A DNA stretch of 64,000 nt from Cesiribacter sp964504565 (GTDB lineage: Bacteria > Bacteroidota > Bacteroidia > Cytophagales > Cyclobacteriaceae), in the NCBI GenBank assembly GCA_964504565.1, contig CAZDEY010000001.1, forward strand, positions 310,001 to 374,000, written 5' to 3'. Made by a program: the position numbers and the translations under genes. Positions 7,676 through 15,204 of the stretch are shown here, in pieces (the stretch's first letter is position 1; every line of letters starts with the position of its first letter). A model generated the notes under the pieces. That model did no database searches and was not told the DNA's origin. It worked only from the letters and a program-made list of their open reading frames with translations.

Positions 7676-8567
7676 GGGGGGTAAGATGCGGGCGGTTAAG
7701 GTTTTCCAGCACGTAGGTGTAAAATGCTTGTAGGTAATCGGGCAGGCCGTCAATTGGCTGCTCGGCCAATCCAGGCCGGGCCAATCCTATTTGTTGTTTG
7801 TCGGCTTCTATTTGCGGTTCGCTGTCAATTCGCACGCCTAGCGTATGGGGGTTGGCAATACGGTAGGCCCGGCCGCCTTCCAGGTATACGCTATCAAATA
7901 AATCGATAGGAAAGTTAGCGGTGAGGCCGCCGTCTACGGCAACATTGTAATAGCCGGTGGCGGGTTGTTCTTGTAGTACGTTGCCCAGGCTATCCAGAAA
8001 AACCGCCTCGAAGTAGAGCGGCACCGACATGCTCACCCGCACGGCATCGCGCACCTTCATAGTTGGGTAAGTATCGGCCGAAAAGATCAGGAGTTTCTGG
8101 TGGTTAAGGCTGGTGCCCGTAACGGTAAGTTCTTTAAATCCCGCACTTTTAAGTTCCGCAAAGGTAATATCGGCATTACCGGTTTTAGCCGCCAGCAAAC
8201 CGCCCAGCCAGGTATCTACCTTATCGCCCATATACCAACCGTAGTGGTTCTTCATGCGGTACATGCCCCCAAACAAGATATACTTTCCGGAGTTAAACTC
8301 CTCAAAGGGCGTCTTAAACACTATATCGGTAAGTTCCTCGGCCGTATAGCCCACCGCCAGCAGCATAGCGGTAATAGCTCCCGCAGATGTTCCCCCAACC
8401 TTTTCCAGGCTATCCAGCATACGCCGTTCTTCCAGCTCGGCAATAGCCCCGCCGTACGCCAACCCCCGAATCCCCGCGCCTTCGAATACTAGATTTTTGA
8501 TGGGTTGGGCAGAGGCGGTGGATGAAACAAGCGCAATTAGTATAATGATGATTGAGCGTGAGAGCAT
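7671..8567 (-). CDS. patatin-like phospholipase, C-terminus frameshifted
   Basis: I take ATG 8567 as start (the open frame begins at a TTG, 8582). A signal peptide (residues 1-20, ending SASAQ-like) is followed by the patatin motifs: oxyanion loop GAGIRGLAYGG (31-40), nucleophile elbow GTSAG (Ser61) and the Asp of VDGGL (Asp212) completing the Ser-Asp dyad. Family members are lipid acyl hydrolases; this one would be exported. The frame stops at 7671 after LNRPHLTPR, about 45 residues early, because of a C6 run. The catalytic core is complete, so the short form might still work. A promoter-like element lies upstream at 8625-8652. Confidence 0.8.
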   Translation of the reverse strand: MLSRSIIIILIALVSSTASAQPIKNLVFEGAGIRGLAYGGAIAELEERRMLDSLEKVGGTSAGAITAMLLAVGYTAEELTDIVFKTPFEEFNSGKYILFGGMYRMKNHYGWYMGDKVDTWLGGLLAAKTGNADITFAELKSAGFKELTVTGTSLNHQKLLIFSADTYPTMKVRDAVRVSMSVPLYFEAVFLDSLGNVLQEQPATGYYNVAVDGGLTANFPIDLFDSVYLEGGRAYRIANPHTLGVRIDSEPQIEADKQQIGLARPGLAEQPIDGLPDYLQAFYTYVLENLNRPHLTPR

Positions 8568-8575
8568 AGTTTTTT

Positions 8576-8606
8576 GATTCAAGAGTCAAGAATCAAGAGC
8601 CAAGAC
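8576..8606 (+). repeat. heptamer tract, unit GARTCAA, four copies
   Basis: Units start at 8576, 8583, 8590 and 8597 (GATTCAA, GAGTCAA, GAATCAA, GAGCCAA) and the tract ends in GAC. It forms an inverted pair with the tract at 8702-8739, with about 95 AT-rich bases between. It lies in the presumed leader of the patatin mRNA. Confidence 0.85.
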
Positions 8607-8624
8607 TTTTATAAACCTTAATTA

Positions 8625-8652
8625 CAAATTTAACTTTAAACGCCTCCTTCAA
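8625..8652 (-). promoter_or_regulatory. Bacteroidota-type promoter candidate for the patatin gene
   Basis: On the minus strand TTG (8650-8652) is followed after 17 bases by TAAATTTG (8625-8632), a perfect match to the TAnnTTTG element. The spacer is a little shorter than the usual 19-20. Transcription would start near 8618 and read through the heptamer tract before the ATG at 8567. Confidence 0.45.
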
Positions 8653-8701
8653 TAATCTATTACATCATAGAATTACTAAATCCAACATCGCTAGATGATA
8701 T

Positions 8702-8739
8702 ATCTTGACTCTTGATTCTTGGCTCCTGATTCCTCAATC
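8702..8739 (-). repeat. heptamer tract, unit GARYCAR, inverted partner
   Basis: Read on the minus strand, units of the GARTCAA/GAGCCAA type occupy 8705-8732, ending in GAT at 8702-8704, with one degenerate unit at 8733-8739. It mirrors the tract at 8576-8606 and is of the same sequence family as the arms around the S23 gene. Confidence 0.85.
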
Positions 8740-8823
8740 CCCCATCTTTTTCCTAAGTTTGCCCAACATTCGGCCCCGGCCGTTACTTTTAATAAGAAAC
8801 CAAGACCAAAACCTAATTTTTAC

Positions 8824-10038
8824 ATGGGAAAAGTACTAATCATTGGCGCCGGAGGCGTGGGTACCGTAGTAGTAAAAAAATGTGCTCAGTTGCCCGAAGT
8901 TTTTAGCGAAATTATGCTGGCCAGCCGCACGCTGAGCAAAGTAGAAAAAATAGCCGCCGATACCGAAAAGCGCTTCGGCCGGAAAATACAAACCGCCCAG
9001 GTAGACGCCGACAATGTAGAAGAACTGGTAAAGCTGATTAAAAGCTTCGGCCCTAAGCTGGTGATTAACGTAGCGCTGCCCTACCAGGATTTACCCATTA
9101 TGGATGCCTGCCTGGAAACCGGTGTACACTATATGGACACCGCCAACTACGAGCCTAAAGATGAGGCCAAATTTGAATACAGCTGGCAGTGGGCCTACCA
9201 GGATCGCTTTAAGCAGAAGGGACTAATGGCCCTGTTAGGTTGCGGTTTCGACCCCGGCGCCACCCAGGCCTTTACCGCCCACGCCGCCAAGCACCACTTC
9301 GACGAAATTCACTACCTGGACATTGTAGACTGCAACGCCGGCGACCACGGCAAAGCCTTTGCTACCAACTTTAACCCCGAAATTAACATTCGTGAAATTA
9401 CCCAGAAAGGTAAATACTGGGAGAACGGCCAGTGGGTAGAGGTTGATCCGCTTAGCATTCATAAGCCTATCGACTACCCCAACATTGGCGAGCGCGAAAG
9501 CTACTTGCTGTTTCACGAAGAGCTGGAATCGCTGGTGAAGAACTTCCCGACTATTAAGCGCGCCCGCTTCTGGATGACCTTCGGCCAGCAGTACATTACC
9601 CACCTGAACGTGCTGCAAAACGTGGGCATGACCAGTATTAAGCCGGTTAAGTTTCAGGGTCAGGATATTATTCCACTGGAATTTTTGAAAGCCGTACTGC
9701 CCGCCCCTGAAGACCTGGGCGAAAACTATACCGGAGAAACCTCCATCGGTTGCCAAATTAAGGGCGTTAAAGATGGTAAAGAAAAAACCTACTTCATCTG
9801 GAACAACTGTAGCCACCAGGCCGCCTACGAAGAAACCGGCGCGCAGGGCGTAAGCTACACCACCGGCGTACCCGCCATGATTGGCGCCGCCCTCATGATG
9901 CAGGGCATCTGGATGCAGCCCGGCGTATACAACGTAGAGCAGCTAGACCCCGACCCCTTTATGAAAATGATGAACCAGCACGGCCTACCCTGGCACGAGA
10001 AGGAGGGAGTGGAGCTGCCGCATGAATATCCAGCGTAG
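8824..10038 (+). CDS. carboxynorspermidine synthase (saccharopine dehydrogenase family)
   Basis: The true start is ATG 8824: the Rossmann fold begins at once with VLIIGAGGVGTVVVKKCA, and the 35 extra upstream codons have no domain. The 404-residue protein is of the saccharopine-dehydrogenase-like family; residues such as MDTANYE near 100 and GCGFDPGATQAF near 140 fit carboxy(nor)spermidine dehydrogenases. These enzymes reductively join aspartate semialdehyde to a diamine using NADPH. The assignment is supported by the carboxynorspermidine decarboxylase gene 440 bases downstream. Together they make norspermidine or spermidine without S-adenosylmethionine decarboxylase. An S23/IVP gene with repeat arms separates the two. 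Confidence 0.88.
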   Translation: MGKVLIIGAGGVGTVVVKKCAQLPEVFSEIMLASRTLSKVEKIAADTEKRFGRKIQTAQVDADNVEELVKLIKSFGPKLVINVALPYQDLPIMDACLETGVHYMDTANYEPKDEAKFEYSWQWAYQDRFKQKGLMALLGCGFDPGATQAFTAHAAKHHFDEIHYLDIVDCNAGDHGKAFATNFNPEINIREITQKGKYWENGQWVEVDPLSIHKPIDYPNIGERESYLLFHEELESLVKNFPTIKRARFWMTFGQQYITHLNVLQNVGMTSIKPVKFQGQDIIPLEFLKAVLPAPEDLGENYTGETSIGCQIKGVKDGKEKTYFIWNNCSHQAAYEETGAQGVSYTTGVPAMIGAALMMQGIWMQPGVYNVEQLDPDPFMKMMNQHGLPWHEKEGVELPHEYPA

Positions 10039-10062
10039 CTGGATGCCGCATAGCGGCTTATA

Positions 10063-10093
10063 GAATCAGGAGTCAAGAATCAGGAATCAAGAC
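10063..10093 (+). repeat. heptamer tract, left arm of the S23 element
   Basis: Four GARTCAR units start at 10063, 10070, 10077 and 10084, followed by GAC. The S23 start codon is three bases further on. The arm is an inverted counterpart of 10441-10472. Confidence 0.9.
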
Positions 10094-10096
10094 TGG

Positions 10097-10447
10097 ATGC
10101 ATAACTATAAGAATCTTCAGGTATGGGAGTTAGCCATGACCTTGGCTGAACAAGTTTATGTGCTAACTCCTAATTTCCCTTCTGACGAGAAGTTTGGTCT
10201 AGTTTCACAGATGAGGCGCTTTTCTGTTTCTATAGCCAGTAATATTGCTGAAGGAAGTGGACGAGGTACCGATAAGGATTTTTCCAGATTTCTGAATATA
10301 GCTTTAGGTTCAGCATTTGAATTGGAAACCCAACTAATGCTTTCTGCAAGGCTTAAACTACACAGCTCGGAAATTGAGCTAAGTAGCGTAAAGCAAGTCC
10401 AAAAAATGATTCATAACTTAATTAAAAGGTTCGAGAAATGGTCTTGA
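10097..10447 (+). CDS. S23/IVP four-helix-bundle protein
   Basis: The 116-residue protein has the hallmarks of PF05635 (23S rRNA intervening sequence protein): an opening NYKNLQVWELAM, then SNIAEGSGRGTDKDFSRFLN and ELETQLMLS, and a short basic end. Four helices are expected. Known relatives include proteins encoded inside 23S rRNA insertions and the Avd accessory proteins of diversity-generating retroelements, both of which form nucleic-acid-binding oligomers; no reverse transcriptase or rRNA gene is present here. The gene fills the space between two inverted heptamer arms: it starts three bases after one and its TGA (10445-10447) lies inside the other. It splits the polyamine gene pair, suggesting insertion. 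Confidence 0.92.
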   Translation: MHNYKNLQVWELAMTLAEQVYVLTPNFPSDEKFGLVSQMRRFSVSIASNIAEGSGRGTDKDFSRFLNIALGSAFELETQLMLSARLKLHSSEIELSSVKQVQKMIHNLIKRFEKWS

Positions 10448-10472
10448 TTCTTGACTCCTGATTCTTGATTCC
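10441..10472 (-). repeat. heptamer tract, right arm of the S23 element
   Basis: On the minus strand four GARTCAR units (10444-10471) end in GAC (10441-10443). The S23 stop codon is inside this arm, and the decarboxylase ATG (10478) follows five bases after it. Confidence 0.9.
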
Positions 10473-10477
10473 AAATT

Positions 10478-11665
10478 ATGACTACACAAGAAAAATTCCC
10501 CATTAACAAACAGCCGTCAGTAGACTTCAACCAAGTCCCCTCCCCCTGCTTCGTACTGGAAGAGCGGTTGTTGCGGTATAATTTGCGGGTGCTGCGGCAC
10601 GTAATGGACGAGGCCGGTTGCGAGATTATTGTGGCGCTGAAGGGCTTTGCCATGTTCAGTACCTTCGATATTGTGCGGGAGTATTTGCCGGGGGCTACGG
10701 CTTCCAGCCTGAACGAGGCGCGGCTGTGCTACCACGAAATGGGCGTGAAGGCCCACCTGTGCGCCCCGGCCTACCGCGAGGAAGATTGGGAGGAGTACAC
10801 CCAGCTGTGCAGCCACATTACCTTTAACTCGCCTAACCAGTGGAAGCAATTTGGTGAACGGGCTATACAGGCCGGTATTAGCTGCGGCTTGCGCCTGAAT
10901 CCGCAGTACGCCGAGGTGGAGGTTGATTTGTATAATCCGTGCATACCAGGTTCGCGCCTGGGAAGTACGGCCAAGCTTATTCAAGACGCCTTTGGTGATA
11001 CCCTGCCGGAAGGAATTGAAGGTCTGCACATTCATACGCTCTGCGAAAACAATGCCGATGCCGCCGAGCGCACCTTTAAAGCTGTAGAAGAACGCTTTGG
11101 CCACCTGCTGCACCAGGCCAAGTGGATAAACCTGGGCGGTGGCCACCACATTACCCGCGCCGACTACCAGATTGAGCGTATTATCCGGTACATTCGCGAA
11201 ACCTACGATGTGAAGGTAATACTGGAACCGGGCGAGGCCGTAGGCTGGCAAACCGGCTACCTGCGCGCCAAAGTACTCGATACCTTCGATAGCCAGGGCA
11301 TTAACGTAATTGTAATGGACGCCAGCGTAAGCGCTCATATGCCCGACTGCATTGAAATGCCCTACAAACCTAAAATACTGGGTGCTACCGATGCCGAACC
11401 CATTGGCCGCACCGCCGAGTTGGCGCCCTGGCGCGTGGGTGGTGGCACCTGCCTGGCCGGCGACTTCGTGGGCGACTATCAGTTTGAAAAGGAACCTCAA
11501 ATCGGCGATACCCTGGTGTTTAACGATATGATACACTACACCATGGTAAAAACCACCACCTTTAACGGCGTAAATCTGCCCAGCATCGGCATATGGCGGG
11601 AAAGCGGCGAGTTTGAGCTGGTGCGGGAGTACGGCTACGAAAGCTATAAAGATCGGTTGAGTTAG
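10478..11665 (+). CDS. nspC: carboxynorspermidine decarboxylase
   Basis: NspC is a PLP enzyme of the alanine racemase/ornithine decarboxylase fold III that removes CO2 from carboxynorspermidine or carboxyspermidine. In the 395-residue protein the PLP lysine is Lys55 in VALKGF; LHIHTLCENN (about 185-194), NLGGGHH (about 217-223), LEPGEAVG (about 247-254) and GGTCLAGDF (about 320-328) are the later active-site elements, the Cys-Asp pair being typical of this group. Length and order agree with the family. It completes the pathway begun by the synthase at 8824. The start codon lies just beyond a repeat arm, so its leader has probably been changed by the insertion. Confidence 0.93.
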   Translation: MTTQEKFPINKQPSVDFNQVPSPCFVLEERLLRYNLRVLRHVMDEAGCEIIVALKGFAMFSTFDIVREYLPGATASSLNEARLCYHEMGVKAHLCAPAYREEDWEEYTQLCSHITFNSPNQWKQFGERAIQAGISCGLRLNPQYAEVEVDLYNPCIPGSRLGSTAKLIQDAFGDTLPEGIEGLHIHTLCENNADAAERTFKAVEERFGHLLHQAKWINLGGGHHITRADYQIERIIRYIRETYDVKVILEPGEAVGWQTGYLRAKVLDTFDSQGINVIVMDASVSAHMPDCIEMPYKPKILGATDAEPIGRTAELAPWRVGGGTCLAGDFVGDYQFEKEPQIGDTLVFNDMIHYTMVKTTTFNGVNLPSIGIWRESGEFELVREYGYESYKDRLS

Positions 11666-11733
11666 TGGGTTGGTTTGCTAGTGGGTTAGTGAGTTAATGT
11701 CATAATTTGTTAATATGATAATGTGGTGATTTA
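11662..11733 (+). repeat. octamer tract, nine copies of an 8-base unit
   Basis: Units of the TTAGTGGG/TTAATGTC/ATAATGTG type follow one another every eight bases from 11662 to 11733. The nspC stop codon (11663-11665) is in the first unit. Confidence 0.75.
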
Positions 11734-11739
11734 CTACCC

Positions 11740-11765
11740 GTCATGCTGAACTTGTTTCAGCATCT
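11740..11765. repeat. dispersed palindrome with core CTGAACTTGTTTCAG
   Basis: The core makes a short hairpin (GCTGAA with TTCAGC). Near-identical copies lie at 47616-47643 and 59301-59323. Copies differ by matching changes on the two sides (GCTGAA/TTCAGC here, CCTGAA/TTCAGG at 59301), so pairing is kept. Confidence 0.8.
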
Positions 11766-11886
11766 GTTAATCCTTTGCAGTAAGAGTAGTTACAAGGAAA
11801 TGCATAAGTGTTTAATTTAGGTTACGTAGAGAAATTTAGCTTGATTGTTGCTAATTGTTATTTACATTCAACCAAATTTCCTAGCT

Positions 11887-12348
11887 ATGAATAACAAGCT
11901 ACTTTTCATTTCGCTGTTTGTTCTATTTTTCACTTCATACTCCCTGGCTCAGGTTCAAGTCGGCTTCCATCATGTGCCGAGTTCGGTTTTTGGCGATGCC
12001 TACGGAGTAAATTCTTTTATCAACCTTGGCTACCAAATTGGTGGTCGTTTTACACCCGAACTTAGGGTGGCTACCAATTTGGATCTAGAAGATTTTGCCA
12101 GTGGAGAGTTAGCTCTGCTTTATACCTTGAAGAAGAAGGAAGATATGGAGGTGTATACTGGCTTCGCTCCCGGTTACAACGGACTCTTGGGCGAAAGCAC
12201 CTACGCTATTCCAATAGGTATGAATTTCTATCCTTTTGAAACTAAGCAGTTTGGCTTCCACCTAGAAGTAGCCCCGCAGTTAATTGGCGAAGCTGCCACC
12301 ATTTTACGCGGTAGCTGGGGCATTCGGTATAGGTTTGGCGGGGAGTGA
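11887..12348 (+). CDS. secreted barrel-like protein of unknown function
   Basis: The start is ATG 11887; the open frame extends 14 codons further upstream without purpose. A signal peptide (residues 1-20, ending in SLAQ) is followed by alternating aromatic/glycine-rich strands and a C-terminal WGIRYRFGGE, like the last strand of a small outer-membrane barrel. It is 153 residues. No family is recognised. A second barrel-like gene follows in the same direction. Confidence 0.6.
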   Translation: MNNKLLFISLFVLFFTSYSLAQVQVGFHHVPSSVFGDAYGVNSFINLGYQIGGRFTPELRVATNLDLEDFASGELALLYTLKKKEDMEVYTGFAPGYNGLLGESTYAIPIGMNFYPFETKQFGFHLEVAPQLIGEAATILRGSWGIRYRFGGE

Positions 12349-12377
12349 TTGGATAAAGTATAGTCAAAAACCTAAAC

Positions 12378-12998
12378 ATGAAATTTCTACCAGGCTCAGC
12401 TAGCGTACGTATTTGGTGCGCTCTTCTATTTAGTGCTGTACTACAACTTGCAAGTAAGCCCGAGGCCCAAGCCCAAGCTGATAGTTTAAACGCCTCGGCA
12501 GTACGCTTTGGTTTAGGGGCGGGCCTGCACGACGGTGCCCGGGAATCGGGCTTGGGGCTGGTATACCAATTAGGTTGGCAAAAAAGCTACGGCGCTAAGG
12601 ATAAATTTAGCCTAAACCCTAACGTAGTACACGGTAGTTTTAGTGCCAACGATATTGACGACGCCCGCGACCAATTTTACCAACTTAGCAGCCTAGGCTT
12701 ACAGCTTCACTACGATCTAATTCGGGTTAATGCTGTTTCGGTAGTAGTAAGTGGCGGCGCATTTGTAGCGTATACCCGCGGCTTACTGGGCACCGGTGGC
12801 GACCCCAGGGCTGCCAGATCCGAATACTTCAGAAAAGTCTACGTTGGCGGCTTGGGCTCGGCCGGCATCCGCATAAATCCGCCCCGTAGCCGTATAGCTT
12901 ACGAATTAAGACCGATAACAATTTCCTCCGGCACTAACGGATTCTTACTGTTTTACCCTATGCTTAATTTGGAATTTAAGCTAGGTAAATTGAAATAG
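12378..12998 (+). CDS. outer-membrane barrel-like protein of unknown function
   Basis: The 206-residue product has a signal peptide ending near AQAQ (about residue 34) and then glycine-rich amphipathic strands; it ends MLNLEFKLGKLK, consistent with a barrel strand. The N-terminus contains an Arg-Ile-Trp stretch before the hydrophobic core. It lies 29 bases after another barrel-like gene and is likely co-expressed with it. Function unknown. Confidence 0.6.
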   Translation: MKFLPGSASVRIWCALLFSAVLQLASKPEAQAQADSLNASAVRFGLGAGLHDGARESGLGLVYQLGWQKSYGAKDKFSLNPNVVHGSFSANDIDDARDQFYQLSSLGLQLHYDLIRVNAVSVVVSGGAFVAYTRGLLGTGGDPRAARSEYFRKVYVGGLGSAGIRINPPRSRIAYELRPITISSGTNGFLLFYPMLNLEFKLGKLK

Positions 12999-13013
12999 CT
13001 ATTCTAGTATTAA

Positions 13014-13592
13014 ATGAAATATTGGCTAGATCAAAATCAGTTAATTGTAATTACCGATTCTAATATTTTATTTGGAACCTATACTCCAACCGTGCTAAAA
13101 CATTTTATAGCCAAATTAGAAGAAGGTATAGTTCCTAATGACCTAGTAGGTATTCCAATTCGCTATATAAGACAAATAGAATCTTCGCCAGCCAATACAA
13201 AACTTTTTTTTACGCTTAGGAAGGACAATCTGGAAGAAATAAAGTTTTCGGATAAGTCTATTCGTAATGATGCTTTTCGCTTTATCAGTAATAACTTCCA
13301 AATATTTCAACCTTCTAAGGCTAACAATAAAAGGCTGGTTAAAAACTACCTGAGAGCAATTGCTGGATTAAGCTTTTTGTTTATAGCAGTTTATACTATT
13401 GATCCGGGTCAGATTACCGCTAATTGGAAAAACGGAATCGTAGTAGGATTAGCTATCTTCATTGATAAGTACTTAAATAACGAAACATTCTTTGCCATAG
13501 TGGCGGCAACCTTTATATGGCGCACATATATTTTTGTTCACGGCCTTAATGAAACGAAAAAGACAAAGGTACTTAAGCGAATAAGCTTTTAA
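13014..13592 (+). CDS. membrane protein with an N-terminal PH-like region
   Basis: Residues 1-95 look like a bacterial PH-like domain (strands around LIVITDSNILFG and IRYIRQIE, then KLFFTLRKDNLEEIKF). Two membrane segments follow (about 118-135 and 140-182 including loops). It ends convergently eight bases from the DUF922-like gene. It is unlike its barrel-encoding neighbours in base composition (AT-richer). Confidence 0.5.
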   Translation: MKYWLDQNQLIVITDSNILFGTYTPTVLKHFIAKLEEGIVPNDLVGIPIRYIRQIESSPANTKLFFTLRKDNLEEIKFSDKSIRNDAFRFISNNFQIFQPSKANNKRLVKNYLRAIAGLSFLFIAVYTIDPGQITANWKNGIVVGLAIFIDKYLNNETFFAIVAATFIWRTYIFVHGLNETKKTKVLKRISF

Positions 13593-13600
13593 TACCAACC

Positions 13601-14458
13601 TTAATAAGGCCTACCGCCGGTTCTGATGATAGCTTTTTGCTCATAATCATTCAGGGAATCCAAAGTTAACTTTACCACCTCATTCCAATTGGCCTGTAAT
13701 TCCGGATTCTGGTACACTTCGCTATCGTATTTATCTTGAAATAGAGCCATTTGGTCGGTAACCTTATTTAGAAGTTCGGTATGCGTTTGTTCCAGTTCTT
13801 TGTAGCTAGATATGTTGTCGTCTATTTCTTTTATGAGCTTTCTGGCAAAAATTTCGGCTATATCGAAATGCAGTTGTTCGTGTTCCAACAAATTAATACT
13901 ATCAGCTAAAGGTTTGAAGTACGACTTCTTCCTTTCGAACATAGCATAGGTTTTAACCCCAAACGTGCGATTAGTTATAGGCAGAACTTCTATACCGATA
14001 TAAGAATAGGTAGCAGCATCAAACGGGCGGTTTTCTATTTCACCTTTAAAATCGTTTATAGTTAATCTTGCATCGGGTTCCCACACTATAGTACGCAAAT
14101 AGTCTTTAGGGTTATTAAGCAAATAAACGTCGGCCTTTATTCGGTGGCAAGTGCTAAAGAAATCTGGCGGCTGATGTTCGGTAATAATAACTGCGTTGCC
14201 TCCTAAGCCTGCAGATTTTTGTTTAAGTACGCGTATAACTTCTAAATATGTGCAATTGGTAGTAAATCCTGAGTCTTTAATTTCTAGCTGACCAATTAGT
14301 AAGGAAGTATCTACCGGCTCAAGTATATCATCCAGTACAATGACTTCGTCCAGGGGTACAGGTGTGATATCCTTTTTAGGAGTATAGTAGGTAGTATTGA
14401 TAGCAGGGCTACAACTTGCTATACAAAGTAGCATAAATACAATTGGTAGGCGGTTCAT
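13601..14458 (-). CDS. DUF922-like putative zinc-protease lipoprotein
   Basis: The signal peptide ends in a lipobox (IASC, Cys16). The second half contains LLEHEQLHFDIAEIFARKL, the HExxH-type motif (His-Glu-Gln-Leu-His) of DUF922/secreted Zn-dependent protease-like proteins, preceded by a strand-rich region (LTINDFKGEI) typical of that family. The N-terminal 120 residues form an extra domain. The substrate is unknown. It is 285 residues, longer than a bare DUF922 domain. Confidence 0.7.
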   Translation of the reverse strand: MNRLPIVFMLLCIASCSPAINTTYYTPKKDITPVPLDEVIVLDDILEPVDTSLLIGQLEIKDSGFTTNCTYLEVIRVLKQKSAGLGGNAVIITEHQPPDFFSTCHRIKADVYLLNNPKDYLRTIVWEPDARLTINDFKGEIENRPFDAATYSYIGIEVLPITNRTFGVKTYAMFERKKSYFKPLADSINLLEHEQLHFDIAEIFARKLIKEIDDNISSYKELEQTHTELLNKVTDQMALFQDKYDSEVYQNPELQANWNEVVKLTLDSLNDYEQKAIIRTGGRPY

Positions 14459-14469
14459 ATATAATTTAT

Positions 14470-14745
14470 CTAATCAAAAAGAGACTTTGGCTTTTCTGAC
14501 TTCACTCTCAGGTGTAAACCAGTAAATTCCGTTATTTTATTAGCTATAATTTTTAGCTCGCTGTTCTTATTAAATGGTACTACGCTAAGTTCGTATCGCC
14601 ACTTATCATAGTAGTTCACACTCAAAGTTGTCTCAGGTTCTTAATTGTCCATTCAGTTAATAGTGTCGTTAAAATAGTTCTTACATGAAGTTGTTAGAAC
14701 TATTAATAATATACAAAAGAAAACTATTTTATTAATTTCTCTCAT
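14470..14745 (-). pseudogene. small lipoprotein gene broken by two in-frame stops
   Basis: From ATG 14745 the minus strand reads MREINKIVFFC, a hydrophobic stretch and a lipobox (TTSC), then meets TGA at codon 31 and TAA at codon 35. After these the same frame stays open for 57 codons (EPETTLSVNYYDKWRYELSV and onward) to TAG at 14470. The continuity of protein-like sequence on both sides in one frame argues for a recently disabled gene of about 90 codons. A functional 30-residue lipopeptide is a less likely alternative. Confidence 0.6.
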
Positions 14746-14810
14746 TATCCTGATTGTTCAGTAGGCTAATCTGTCTTAGCGCATTACCTACAACAACTAA
14801 ATATCACTGC

Positions 14811-15194
14811 CTAAAACGAAGCTAATATTGTAACCAGTAAAATTAATCCTCCAAAGGTATATAGGCTTATTCTGTTGAGTTGCCTGGCTTTTCGGTGATA
14901 GCCTTTTTCTTTAAGGTTTAAATTGACCACTAATAAAAATAACCCTGGAAATAATATAGCTGGAACCCACCAGTACCATTCTAGTGGTTCATTAGCTTTC
15001 TGATCCGCCAGAAAATTACGATTGTCTATAGCTTCGGTATTCCTGGCTAGGTCTTCGTGGGTAAGGTTACGAGCTGCTAGTTCATCTTCGGCAGCCTCCA
15101 AAGCCGCCCGCTGGTAATCTTCCGGGTTATGCGATACAATTTCTACTAATTCTTCGTCGGATTTGGCCTGCATTAAGTTTTGGAAAGGGTTCAT
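14811..15194 (-). CDS. small membrane protein with a helical N-terminal domain
   Basis: The 127-residue product begins MNPFQNLMQAKSDEELVEIV and has an acidic helical region to about residue 70 (PEDYQRAALEAAEDELAARN), then two membrane segments (about 72-90 and 108-126). This arrangement recurs in Bacteroidota hypothetical proteins. It is ten bases downstream of the parvulin lipoprotein gene and probably in its operon. Confidence 0.55.
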   Translation of the reverse strand: MNPFQNLMQAKSDEELVEIVSHNPEDYQRAALEAAEDELAARNLTHEDLARNTEAIDNRNFLADQKANEPLEWYWWVPAILFPGLFLLVVNLNLKEKGYHRKARQLNRISLYTFGGLILLVTILASF

Positions 15195-15204
15195 AAGCAG
15201 TACT

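Noticed and set aside
7676..7681. Programmed ribosomal frameshift in the patatin gene
   Set aside because: There is no stimulatory structure or classic slippery heptamer; a homopolymer error, slippage or decay explains it as well.
9235..9816. 193-codon open frame antisense to carboxynorspermidine synthase
   Set aside because: It is Val/Gly/Phe-rich antisense translation of a conserved enzyme gene.
10097..10447. Diversity-generating retroelement suggested by the Avd-like S23 protein
   Set aside because: There is no reverse transcriptase, template repeat or variable C-type lectin gene near it.
10097..10447. Intervening sequence within a 23S rRNA gene
   Set aside because: The flanks are polyamine-enzyme genes, not rRNA.
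10517..11536. 339-codon open frame antisense to nspC
   Set aside because: It mirrors a clear PLP decarboxylase gene; its translation has no family features and arises from codon bias on the opposite strand.
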